Below are positions 33,695-42,107 of a DNA stretch of 64,000 nucleotides, in pieces (the stretch's first letter is position 1; every line of letters begins with the position of its first letter). Origin of the DNA: DATDAH01 sp963823495 (GTDB lineage: Bacteria; Actinomycetota; Acidimicrobiia; Acidimicrobiales; DATDAH01); the NCBI GenBank assembly GCA_963823495.1, contig CAWGLV010000001.1, positions 2,666,001 through 2,730,000 on the forward strand, given 5' to 3'. A program made the translations under genes and the position numbers. A model generated the notes under the pieces. It had not been told where the DNA came from. It worked only from the letters and a program-made list of their open reading frames with translations, and ran no database searches.

Positions 33695-35565
33695 CGGTTC
33701 TCCAGCTCGGCCAGGATGGCCCGTTCGATCTCACCGGCGGTGAAGGGCAGGCCCTTCATCTTCGACACGCTCCGGGCGTCGACCAGGAAGTGGCCCCGGA
33801 GCAGCAGGGAGAGCTGGCCCAGGTTCATCTCCGGGACCAGCACCCTCGGGTAGGCGTTCACCACATCACCGAGGTTCTTCGGGAACGGGTTCAGGTGGGT
33901 GAGGTGGGTCATGGCCACGTTGTGGCCCCGGGCCCGGACCCGGTGGACCGCGCCGTCGATGGCCCCCCACGTGGAGCCCCAACCCACGACCAGCAGATCG
34001 GCGTCCGACGGGCCGTCGACCTCGGCGTCGGGGATGTCGTTGGCGATGTGGGCGATGCGCTCGGCCCGCAGGTGGACCATGTGCTCGTGGTTGGCCGGGT
34101 CATAGGAGACGTTCCCCGTCCCGTCCTGCTTCTCGAGGCCGCCGATGCGGTGCTCGAGCCCGGGTGTGCCCGGCACGGCCCACGGCCGGGCCATGTCCTC
34201 GTTGCGCAGATAGGGCAGGTAGATCGGGGTGCCGTCCTCGTCGGTGCCGTTGGCCTCGGTGGTGAAGGGCACCGAGATGTCGGGCAGGTCGGCCACGTCG
34301 GGCAACAGCCAGGGCTCGGCACCGTTGGCCAGGTAGCCGTCGGAGAGCACCAGCACCGGCGTCCGGTACTTGAGGGCGATCCGGGCGGCTTCGATGGCGG
34401 CATCGAAGCAGTCCGACGGGCTCTTCGGAGCGATGATCGGCATCGGCGACTCCGAGGAGCGGCCGTAGAGGCTCATCAACAGGTCGGCCTGTTCGGTCTT
34501 GGTGGGCAGGCCGGTCGAGGGACCGCCCCGCTGCACGTCGATGATCAGCAGCGGGAGCTCGAGGCTGACCGCCAGGCCCATGGCCTCGGCCTTGAGCGCG
34601 AGGCCGGGACCGCTGGTGGTGGTCACGCCCAGGTGGCCGCCGAAGGCGGCGCCGATGGCGCTGGTCACCGCGGCGATCTCGTCCTCGGCCTGCAGGGTCC
34701 GCACGCCGAAGTTCTTGTGCTTGGACAGCTCGTGGAGGATGTCGGAGGCGGGCGTGATCGGGTAGGAGCCCAGGAACACCGGGAGCGACGCCAGCTGGCC
34801 GGCGGCCACCAGGCCCCAGGCCATGGCCGTGTTGCCGGTGATGTTCGTGTAGGTCCCCGGCGCCTTCGGGGCGGGCCGGACCTGGTAGGGGTGGTCGAAC
34901 AGCTCGGCGGTCTCGCCGAAGGCGTGCCCGGCCTTGAACGCGGCCACGTTGGCGGCGATGACCTGGTCCTTCCCGGCGAACTTCTGGGCGATCCACTCCA
35001 GCGTCGGCGCCTCGGGCCGGGTGTACATCCAGCTCAGCAGCCCGAGGGCGAAGAAGTTCTTGGACCGCTCGGCGTCGCGGGGCTTGACCCCGAGGTCCGC
35101 CACCGAGTCCTTGGTCATCGTGGTCATGGGGACCTCGAAGACGGTGTAGCCCTTGAGGGTGTCGTCGGTCAGCGGACTCGCGGCGTAGCCCGCCTTGGCC
35201 AGGTTGCGCTCGGTGAACGCATCGGTGTTGACGACGATGGTCCCGCCCGGTTCCAGCACCCCCAGCTCGGCCTTGAGGGCCGCGGGGTTCATGGCGATCA
35301 GGACGTTGGGTGCGTCACCCGGGGTGGTGATCTCGTGATCGGAGATGTGGACCTGGAACGCCGACACGCCGGCGAGGGTCCCGGCCGGGGCCCGGATCTC
35401 GGCCGGGAAGTCCGGCAGGGTGCTCAGGTCGTTGCCCCAGAGGGCGCTCGCACTCGTGAAGCGGTCCCCCGTGAGCTGCATCCCGTCGCCGGAGTCGCCG
35501 GCGAAACGGATGATCACCTGGTCGATGTTCTCGACGGCCTGGTCGCGGGCAGCAGTATCGGCCAC
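33691..35565 (-). CDS. korA: 2-oxoacid:ferredoxin oxidoreductase, fused gamma-alpha subunit
   Basis: 624 aa. The N-terminal ~190 residues are the gamma domain (IRFAGDSGDGMQLTG), fused to the alpha domain (YPITPASDILHEL) that binds the oxoacid and thiamine diphosphate. The fusion is usual in actinobacterial KorA. A strong ribosome site AAAGGAG lies 6 nt before GTG 35565. It is first in a two-gene operon with korB. The exact oxoacid (2-oxoglutarate likely) is inferred. Confidence 0.93.
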   Translation of the reverse strand: MADTAARDQAVENIDQVIIRFAGDSGDGMQLTGDRFTSASALWGNDLSTLPDFPAEIRAPAGTLAGVSAFQVHISDHEITTPGDAPNVLIAMNPAALKAELGVLEPGGTIVVNTDAFTERNLAKAGYAASPLTDDTLKGYTVFEVPMTTMTKDSVADLGVKPRDAERSKNFFALGLLSWMYTRPEAPTLEWIAQKFAGKDQVIAANVAAFKAGHAFGETAELFDHPYQVRPAPKAPGTYTNITGNTAMAWGLVAAGQLASLPVFLGSYPITPASDILHELSKHKNFGVRTLQAEDEIAAVTSAIGAAFGGHLGVTTTSGPGLALKAEAMGLAVSLELPLLIIDVQRGGPSTGLPTKTEQADLLMSLYGRSSESPMPIIAPKSPSDCFDAAIEAARIALKYRTPVLVLSDGYLANGAEPWLLPDVADLPDISVPFTTEANGTDEDGTPIYLPYLRNEDMARPWAVPGTPGLEHRIGGLEKQDGTGNVSYDPANHEHMVHLRAERIAHIANDIPDAEVDGPSDADLLVVGWGSTWGAIDGAVHRVRARGHNVAMTHLTHLNPFPKNLGDVVNAYPRVLVPEMNLGQLSLLLRGHFLVDARSVSKMKGLPFTAGEIERAILAELENR

Positions 35566-35640
35566 GTCTCTCCTTTGAGCTCGCTGGTCCGACCGGCGAC
35601 CCTACCGTCGCCCGGTCCCGCGCGGGCGCACCCTGGGGCC

Positions 35641-36003
35641 TCAGCCCACGACGATGGTGACCCGGCCGCTGGGGTGCAAGGTGCACTCCCCGTCGATGAC
35701 TCCCTCCTGGGCGAAGCGGTGCTCGAGCCGCTGGCCGGCGGCCACGGTGTAGGGCCCCACCGCGTGGGCCCGGTCGTCACGGTTGTCGATGACGAGGGTG
35801 TCGCCCACCTCGACCTCGAGACGCCGGGGCAACAGCTCGGCGGTGTCGACGCCCGAGCCCAACGCCCCGGCCCCCTGGGGCACGACCACCTCGATGCGCT
35901 GGGGTGGTCGGCCGTCACCGCCGAGGAACAGGACGGCGGCGATGCCGGCGGCGGCGGCCACGGCGACGCCCACGGCGAGGATGCTGAGCGAACGACGACT
36001 CAT
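35641..36003 (-). CDS. Membrane-anchored cupredoxin-like protein
   Basis: 120 aa. A signal anchor (about residues 7-27) precedes a beta-rich domain with AHAVGPY and GECTLHPSG, offering His...Cys...His ligands of a type-1-like copper site. The usual Met/His spacing after Cys is shortened (CTLH). The ATG overlaps the CopC-like gene stop. It is the last gene of the copper cluster. The fold call is moderately supported by the spacing and the partners. Confidence 0.65.
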   Translation of the reverse strand: MSRRSLSILAVGVAVAAAAGIAAVLFLGGDGRPPQRIEVVVPQGAGALGSGVDTAELLPRRLEVEVGDTLVIDNRDDRAHAVGPYTVAAGQRLEHRFAQEGVIDGECTLHPSGRVTIVVG

Positions 36004-37175
36004 GGGGAGACCTCCAGGGTCAGTGTGGTCGACGGCTGATCGGCTCCCTCGGGGACCAGATCCACCACCCAGGCTCCGGCCAGGGGGAGGTCCACCGTCG
36101 GCGCGATCAGGTGGCTCGGCGCCACCGGCACCACGGCGACCTCGAGCGGTCCGATCCCGGTGGGTCGATGGGTCACCTCGATGGTGGCCGCGTCGAGGTC
36201 CGTCGGCTCACCCTCGCGGCCGTACCCGTAGAGGTGGGCCTCGTTGGGACCGGCCCGGCCGGGGGCCAGGGTCACGACCACCCGTCGGTCGCCCCGGGTC
36301 ACCTCCTCGACCACCTCCGCCGTGCGACCGCGGGCCAGTGCGCCGTGGGCCGACCAGGCCGCCGACGCGGCGACGGCGACGAGCCCGGCGGCCACGACCG
36401 GCCGGGCCAGGCGACCGATGCGCCTTTCGGGCTCGAGGAGGAGGACCGCGGGCACCGCCGCCAGGGCCATGACGGCGACGAGCCAGCGCCGGCCGGTCGG
36501 GTCGCCGAACGCGTCCCGCCAGGCGTCGGCGCCGGCGAGGTCGGCCAGGGTGCCGTCGGCGGCGACCCCGGACAGGCCGAACGCGGCGAGCGCGGCCAGG
36601 ACGGCGGCGGCGAGGACGGCGGCGAGGACGACCGGTCGCACCCGGCGACGCGTCCTCGCCTCGATCACCAGGATCACGGCCGCGGCCAGGACGGCCCCGC
36701 CGGCCACCAGCGCGCCGCGCCAAGCTGCCGTGCGGCCCGGGGCCCCCGTCACCGCCCGATCGACCACCACGGCGCCTTCACCCGTCGGGTCGACGGTGAT
36801 GACCAACGCCCCGGTGGACACCGCCGAGCGCCCGGCGGCGGTCCAACCCAGGAGGAAGCGGCCCGTGCCGACGGCTTCGCCGAACGGGAAGCGCAGGGCG
36901 CGATCCCCCGCCGCCTCCGCCGGGAGGCCCACGAGGTCGCCGGTGGGCGTGACGGCCTGGAGACGGGAGCCCGCGGCGTTCACCCGTCGGTCGAACTCGA
37001 GCCGCAGCTCGTCGGGGGCCGCGGCGAGGACGGCGCCCGCGGCGGGGGTCGAGTCCACGAGCTGTGGCCCCTCACCCGCGGCCTGGGCGCCATCCGCCGC
37101 CAGGGCGCCGACCACCGTCACGAGGAGCGCCGCACCCGCGAGGGCGGACATCGCCTGACACCGACGGAAGCGCAT
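36000..37175 (-). CDS. CopC-like/CopD-type copper protein with degenerate CopC domain
   Basis: 391 aa. A signal peptide is followed by a CopC-like domain (about 33-130; VDSTPAAGAVLAAAPDELRLEF) in which the copper-binding N-terminal His of CopC (usually HA.L..S.PA) is replaced by EGPQL. Four membrane helices (about 150-275) and a C-terminal extracellular domain (GIGPLEVAVVPVAPSHLIAP) of the CopD/YcnJ family follow. It has fewer helices than full CopD. Copper handling is inferred from its neighbours SCO1 and PCuAC. Confidence 0.78.
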   Translation of the reverse strand: MRFRRCQAMSALAGAALLVTVVGALAADGAQAAGEGPQLVDSTPAAGAVLAAAPDELRLEFDRRVNAAGSRLQAVTPTGDLVGLPAEAAGDRALRFPFGEAVGTGRFLLGWTAAGRSAVSTGALVITVDPTGEGAVVVDRAVTGAPGRTAAWRGALVAGGAVLAAAVILVIEARTRRRVRPVVLAAVLAAAVLAALAAFGLSGVAADGTLADLAGADAWRDAFGDPTGRRWLVAVMALAAVPAVLLLEPERRIGRLARPVVAAGLVAVAASAAWSAHGALARGRTAEVVEEVTRGDRRVVVTLAPGRAGPNEAHLYGYGREGEPTDLDAATIEVTHRPTGIGPLEVAVVPVAPSHLIAPTVDLPLAGAWVVDLVPEGADQPSTTLTLEVSP

Positions 37176-37177
37176 GC

Positions 37178-37840
37178 TCAGGCCCGATCAGCGGCGAACC
37201 CCTCGAGGACGGCGGCCATGTCCGAGGGGTCGGTGCCGAAGGGGAACTCCCAGGTGACCCGGCCGGTGTCGTCGATCACGTACACCTGGGCCGAGTGCGA
37301 CATGAAGTAGGTGCCGTCCGGCCGCTCCTCGTCCCGGCGCCACGTGGCCGAGAACCGCTCCCCGGCCAGGGCCAGTTGGTCGGCACCGGCCGCCTGGAGG
37401 GCGTGGTACTCGCCCGGTTCGAAGAAGTTGGCCATGTAGTCGGCCACCTCCGCGCCCTCGTCGCGCTCGGGGTCGAAGGTGACCATGGCCGCGGAGGTCC
37501 GGTCGGCGAGGTCCGCCGGGAGCGACTCGCGGGCTCGGGCCACCTCACCGAGGGTCAGGGGGCACACGTCCGGGCAGCTCAGGTACCCGAAGTAGAACAG
37601 CAGGAAACCGCCGTCGGGGGCGACGGCCCGATACGGCACGCCGGCGGGATCCTCGGCGAAGTCGACGAACTCGAGGTCGGCGACCTCGGGTTCGGGCGTC
37701 CGGTCGTAGCCCACCGCGTCGCTCGCGGCGTCGGCGGTACCGCCCTCACCGTCGTCGCCACAGGCCACGGCACCGAGGACACAGGCGACGGCCACCAGGG
37801 CCGACACCACACGGGTGCCGGCCCTGTGCCGCTCAGCCAT
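37178..37840 (-). CDS. SCO1/SenC family copper chaperone lipoprotein
   Basis: 220 aa from ATG 37840. A lipobox-like CVLGAVAC leads to a thioredoxin-fold SCO domain with the copper motif SCPDVCPLT (CX3C), FDPERDEG and HSAQVYVID with the ligand His. SCO proteins insert copper into the CuA centre of cytochrome oxidase. It is inside a copper operon: its start lies 8 nt within the end of the PCuAC gene. A few more residues upstream are possible. Confidence 0.92.
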   Translation of the reverse strand: MAERHRAGTRVVSALVAVACVLGAVACGDDGEGGTADAASDAVGYDRTPEPEVADLEFVDFAEDPAGVPYRAVAPDGGFLLFYFGYLSCPDVCPLTLGEVARARESLPADLADRTSAAMVTFDPERDEGAEVADYMANFFEPGEYHALQAAGADQLALAGERFSATWRRDEERPDGTYFMSHSAQVYVIDDTGRVTWEFPFGTDPSDMAAVLEGFAADRA

Positions 37841-38399
37841 CCATGGCCCCTGACATGTCTGTCGAGGAGTCATCCGACATGGCCCCCGACATGTCCATCG
37901 AGGAGCCCTCGTCGGACATGCCGCCGTCGACGGCACGGATCTCCGCGTCGACGGTCACGGTGCAACCGCCATCGAACTCGAGCGTGACCGGGACGACATC
38001 GCCCTCGGCCAGAGAGGTGTTGACGCCGAGGCCCATGACGTGGAGGCCGCCGGGCTCGAGGGTGACGGTCTCGCCGGCGGGCAGGTCGATGCGTTGGCCA
38101 CCGACGGGCTGCATCGTCATGACCCCCTCGTCGTCGGCCACCATCTCGTGGAGCTCGAAGGTGTCGGCGAAGTCGGCCGAGGCGCCGACCAGCGCGGTGT
38201 CAGCGTCACCGTTGTTGGTCAGCTCGACGTACACCGCGGTGTTGTCGTCGGGCGGCAAGCGCACGAAGGCACCGACGGCCGCCAGCTGGTCACAAGTCGT
38301 CGTGCCGTCGGTGGCGGACTCACCGCTGTCGTCGCCACAGGCGACGAGGAACGCCGACAGCAGCAGGGTCAGGAGCGCCACCAGGGCGGCGCGGGACAT
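37833..38399 (-). CDS. Copper chaperone PCu(A)C-family lipoprotein with Met/Asp-rich tail
   Basis: 188 aa from ATG 38399, with a lipobox (LLSAFLVAC). The PCuAC signature is present: FELHEM, VMTMQPV, and GLHVMGLG, giving the H-X-M...M...H-X-M copper-ligand pattern. The last ~25 residues repeat DMSGAM twice (SSMDMSGAM...SSTDMSGAM), adding four or more extra Met. A longer frame to 38447 precedes the signal peptide and is rejected. It likely loads copper with SCO1. Confidence 0.9.
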   Translation of the reverse strand: MSRAALVALLTLLLSAFLVACGDDSGESATDGTTTCDQLAAVGAFVRLPPDDNTAVYVELTNNGDADTALVGASADFADTFELHEMVADDEGVMTMQPVGGQRIDLPAGETVTLEPGGLHVMGLGVNTSLAEGDVVPVTLEFDGGCTVTVDAEIRAVDGGMSDEGSSMDMSGAMSDDSSTDMSGAMDG

Positions 38400-38480
38400 T
38401 CGTTGATCACGCAAGGAAGAACCTTTCGTTCGTGGGCGCGCCACCACTCCGGTCGCGGCCCGGGGACTGGGTCGGGTTGC

Positions 38481-39068
38481 TCAGTCGGAAACGAACGGGG
38501 GGCCGCGGGCGTGGGGGGACGCGAGCGGAGCGGCGACGGGCACGGAGAGATCGGGCAGGCCCAGCCGGACGCCCCAGCCGGGCACGACCGGGTCGGCCGG
38601 GTACCAGCCGCGGCAGGCGTGCAGCCGGTCGGCGACTCGCAACAGCTGTCCGGTGGCCCACGCCAGGAGCGGGACCAACGCCAGACCCACCCACACCGCC
38701 GGTTCCACCAGGGCCGAGCGAGCACCTTCACCGGCGGCGATCCTCTCGAGCACCTCCTGGCCAAGGAACAGGGCCGCCTGGAGGGGGATCAGGACCCCCG
38801 ACGGCGTCCGCGCCCAGCCCAGCAGGCGGCCGGCGCGACACGCGGCGAGCCAGACGGCCGCGGCCATCCCCAGCGGCACCAGCACCTCGGCGACGAACGC
38901 AAGGTAGGCGTGGCCCTGGGTCGCTGCTCCACGGCGCAGCGGGTCGGGGTGCGCCAAGAGGTAGGCGACCTGGTGGAGGAGCACCACGCCGGCCGCCGCC
39001 ACCGCGACGGAGGGCGCGTAGCCGGCCAACCGGCGGGCACGGTCGCTCACCACCGACGACTCGGGCAC
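38481..39068 (-). CDS. Small polytopic membrane protein of unknown function in the copper cluster
   Basis: 195 aa with four or five hydrophobic segments and a few membrane-proximal His/Trp residues (LLHQVAYLLAHPD, TQGHAYLAFVAEV). I do not recognise a family. It is transcribed just upstream of the PCuAC gene, so a copper- or oxidase-related role is possible but only inferred from position. Start ATG 39068. Confidence 0.55.
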   Translation of the reverse strand: MPESSVVSDRARRLAGYAPSVAVAAAGVVLLHQVAYLLAHPDPLRRGAATQGHAYLAFVAEVLVPLGMAAAVWLAACRAGRLLGWARTPSGVLIPLQAALFLGQEVLERIAAGEGARSALVEPAVWVGLALVPLLAWATGQLLRVADRLHACRGWYPADPVVPGWGVRLGLPDLSVPVAAPLASPHARGPPFVSD

Positions 39069-39117
39069 GTCACGGACCGTAGGACCTCGGGGGTCGAACT
39101 CGACGGGGACCTTGGTC

Positions 39118-39136
39118 CCTTCTCGGGGCGAGAAGG
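39118..39136 (-). terminator. Hairpin terminator after fba
   Basis: Stem CCTTCTCG (39118-39125) with CGAGAAGG (39129-39136), 3-nt loop, lying directly behind the aldolase stop codon on the minus strand. A second small hairpin (GGGACC/GGTCCC) follows. No T-tract is visible, as usual in high-GC actinobacteria. Confidence 0.55.
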
Positions 39137-39137
39137 C

Positions 39138-40193
<1,056 letters not shown>

Positions 40194-40197
40194 GTGG

Positions 40198-40590
40198 TCA
40201 CTCCTCTTGGTGTGCGAACACCTCCAGAGTAGCGAGCGCCCGCGCCAGCGCCCGAGTGCGGCCGGCCTTCCGACGGGCGGGCACGACGTCGGAGGCCAGC
40301 ACCTCGACCCGGGACCGGGTGGCCCCGCCCGCCGACCAGAACCGGCGCCGGGTACGACCCACGACGACGATCTCGGTACCCGGCTCGAGGCCGCGGGCGT
40401 AGGCGGGCGGGCCGACGGCCACCACGGGCACCGTGTCGGCCCGTTCGTCGGCCCGGGGCACGGTGACCTCGTAGCGCACGAGGAGGTCGCCGGACGCGAG
40501 GGCGACCTCCTCGGGCGCCCGGGACAGGTGGCCACACAGCACGGCCAGGTTCAGGGTGGGTTCGACGGGCTCGACGGGCTCGACGGGCAT
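40198..40590 (-). CDS. SSB-like OB-fold single-strand DNA-binding protein
   Basis: 130 aa from ATG 40590, with GGAGGAA 5 nt upstream. After a VEPVEPVEP repeat the protein has an SSB-like OB-fold (LNLAVLCGHLSRAPEE, LLVRYEVTVPR, RVEVLASDVVP). It lacks the acidic DDDIPF tail of housekeeping SSB, so it is a paralogue of uncertain role. The coding repeat at 40561-40588 is a 9-bp CTCGACGGG iteration. It precedes fba by 4 nt. Confidence 0.78.
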   Translation of the reverse strand: MPVEPVEPVEPTLNLAVLCGHLSRAPEEVALASGDLLVRYEVTVPRADERADTVPVVAVGPPAYARGLEPGTEIVVVGRTRRRFWSAGGATRSRVEVLASDVVPARRKAGRTRALARALATLEVFAHQEE

Positions 40591-40766
40591 GGCACTTCCT
40601 CCGGGTGGGCGCACACGAATCGCACGTGCTGGTCACATCGGGGGAAGCGACGAACGCGAACCTACCCAGGGGGTCCGACAGCCACCGGGGCCCGACGGTG
40701 CGTGCCTCCCGGCGGGCAACGGCTTACCGTGGCCGCGGGAGGTCCGTCGGCACCAGGGGGGCCGGA

Positions 40767-42107
40767 ATGGCCGAACCGACCGTGGCCGGCACCGTCGAGG
40801 TGCGGATGCCGCAGATGGGTGAGACCGTCACCGAGGGCACCATCACGTCATGGCTCAAGGCCCCGGGCGACACCGTGGCCGTGGACGAGTCCCTCCTCGA
40901 GATCTCGACCGAGAAGGTCGACTCCGAGATCCCCTCCCCCGTCGCCGGCGTCCTGACCGAGATCGTCGTCCCCGAGGGCGACACCGTCCCCATCGGCGAG
41001 CTCCTGGCCCGCATCACCCCCGAGGAACCCTCCTCCGACGTCCCCACCCCCGCAGACCTCACCCCCGACGAACCCCCCTCCGCCGCCGGTCGCCACGGGC
41101 AACCCGACGATCCCCCAGCGACGCGGCCGAGCAGAGCGCAGCCGCCCGACCAGCCCACCGCACCGGCGGAGCCGACACCAGGACCAGCGACGCGGCCGAG
41201 CAGAGCGCAGCCGCCCGACCAGCCCACCGCACCGGCGGAGCGGAGGCGGAGCAGTGTCACCCAGCGGCGGAGCGATGTGACGACGTTCTTGTCCCCTGCC
41301 GTGCGGAGGCTCGTGGACGAGCACGGGGTGGACCCGACGACGATCGAGGGCTCGGGCCGGGACGGCCGGGTCACCCGGGACGATGTGCTGGCCCTCGTCG
41401 CCGCGGCGCCGGAGGCCGCGCCCGGCGTGCGTCATGTGCCCTTCAGCGCCATCCGACGGACGATCGGGCGCAACCTCGTCGCCTCGCTGGCCACGGCGGC
41501 CCACACGCTGGTGGTCGTCGAGGTGGACTACGCCCGGGTCACACCGGTGAAGGAGCGCACGGGCATGACCTGGCTGCCGTTCATCGCCCGCGCCGCCATC
41601 GACGCCCTGGCCGACTTCCCGCTCCTCAACGCCCACGTACGGGAGGACGGCCTCGACGTGCACGACGAGGTCCACCTCGGCATCGCCGTGGACCTCGACT
41701 TCGAGGGCCTGGTCGTCCCTGTCGTCCGGGACACCCGTCGCCTGCGCCTGCCCGCGCTGGCCGACGCTCTCGTGGAGACCGCCCTCGCCGCCCGGGAGCA
41801 CCGGCTCGAAGCCGACGACTACGCCGGGGGTACCTTCACCCTGACCAACGCCGGTCGGTACGGCACGCTGCTCACGGCGCCGATCATCAACCAACCCCAG
41901 GCCGCCATCCTGTCGACCGACGGGGTCGAGGTGCGGCCGGTGGCCCTCCCCCTGGACGAGGGCGGCCACGGGCTCGCCTTCCACCCCGTCGGGAACCTGG
42001 CCCTGTCCTTCGACCACCGGGCCGTCGACGGGGCCTACGCGGCAGCGTTCGCGGCCCGGGTGCGGGACACGCTCGAAGGACGCGACTGGGACGAGGAGGT
42101 CCGATGA
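40767..42107 (+). CDS. 2-oxoacid dehydrogenase E2 (dihydrolipoyl acyltransferase)
   Basis: 446 aa. N-terminal lipoyl domain (EISTEKVDSEIP, lipoylated Lys), a Pro/Ala-rich linker, a peripheral subunit-binding domain (FLSPAVRRLVDEHGVDPTT) and the C-terminal catalytic domain with SFDHRAVDGAYAA (His-Asp). The linker contains an exact 58-bp DNA duplication (41115-41172, 41184-41241). A AGGGGG site precedes the ATG. Branched-chain or pyruvate specificity cannot be told; the E1 partner follows in the same operon (ATGA). Confidence 0.9.
   Translation: MAEPTVAGTVEVRMPQMGETVTEGTITSWLKAPGDTVAVDESLLEISTEKVDSEIPSPVAGVLTEIVVPEGDTVPIGELLARITPEEPSSDVPTPADLTPDEPPSAAGRHGQPDDPPATRPSRAQPPDQPTAPAEPTPGPATRPSRAQPPDQPTAPAERRRSSVTQRRSDVTTFLSPAVRRLVDEHGVDPTTIEGSGRDGRVTRDDVLALVAAAPEAAPGVRHVPFSAIRRTIGRNLVASLATAAHTLVVVEVDYARVTPVKERTGMTWLPFIARAAIDALADFPLLNAHVREDGLDVHDEVHLGIAVDLDFEGLVVPVVRDTRRLRLPALADALVETALAAREHRLEADDYAGGTFTLTNAGRYGTLLTAPIINQPQAAILSTDGVEVRPVALPLDEGGHGLAFHPVGNLALSFDHRAVDGAYAAAFAARVRDTLEGRDWDEEVR
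41115..41241 (+). repeat. Two exact 58-bp direct repeats in the E2 linker
   Basis: Copy 1 is 41115-41172 and copy 2 is 41184-41241 (period 69 bp, so 23 codons in frame). Both encode PATRPSRAQPPDQPTAPAE. It is an in-frame duplication of the flexible linker. Confidence 0.9.

Noticed and set aside
40561..40590. Short CTCGACGGG tandem repeats
   Set aside because: They encode the VEPVEPVEP start of the SSB-like protein and are too short for a CRISPR or regulatory array.
41115..41241. CRISPR-like direct repeats
   Set aside because: Only two copies, inside the E2 reading frame with an in-frame period; a linker duplication explains them.
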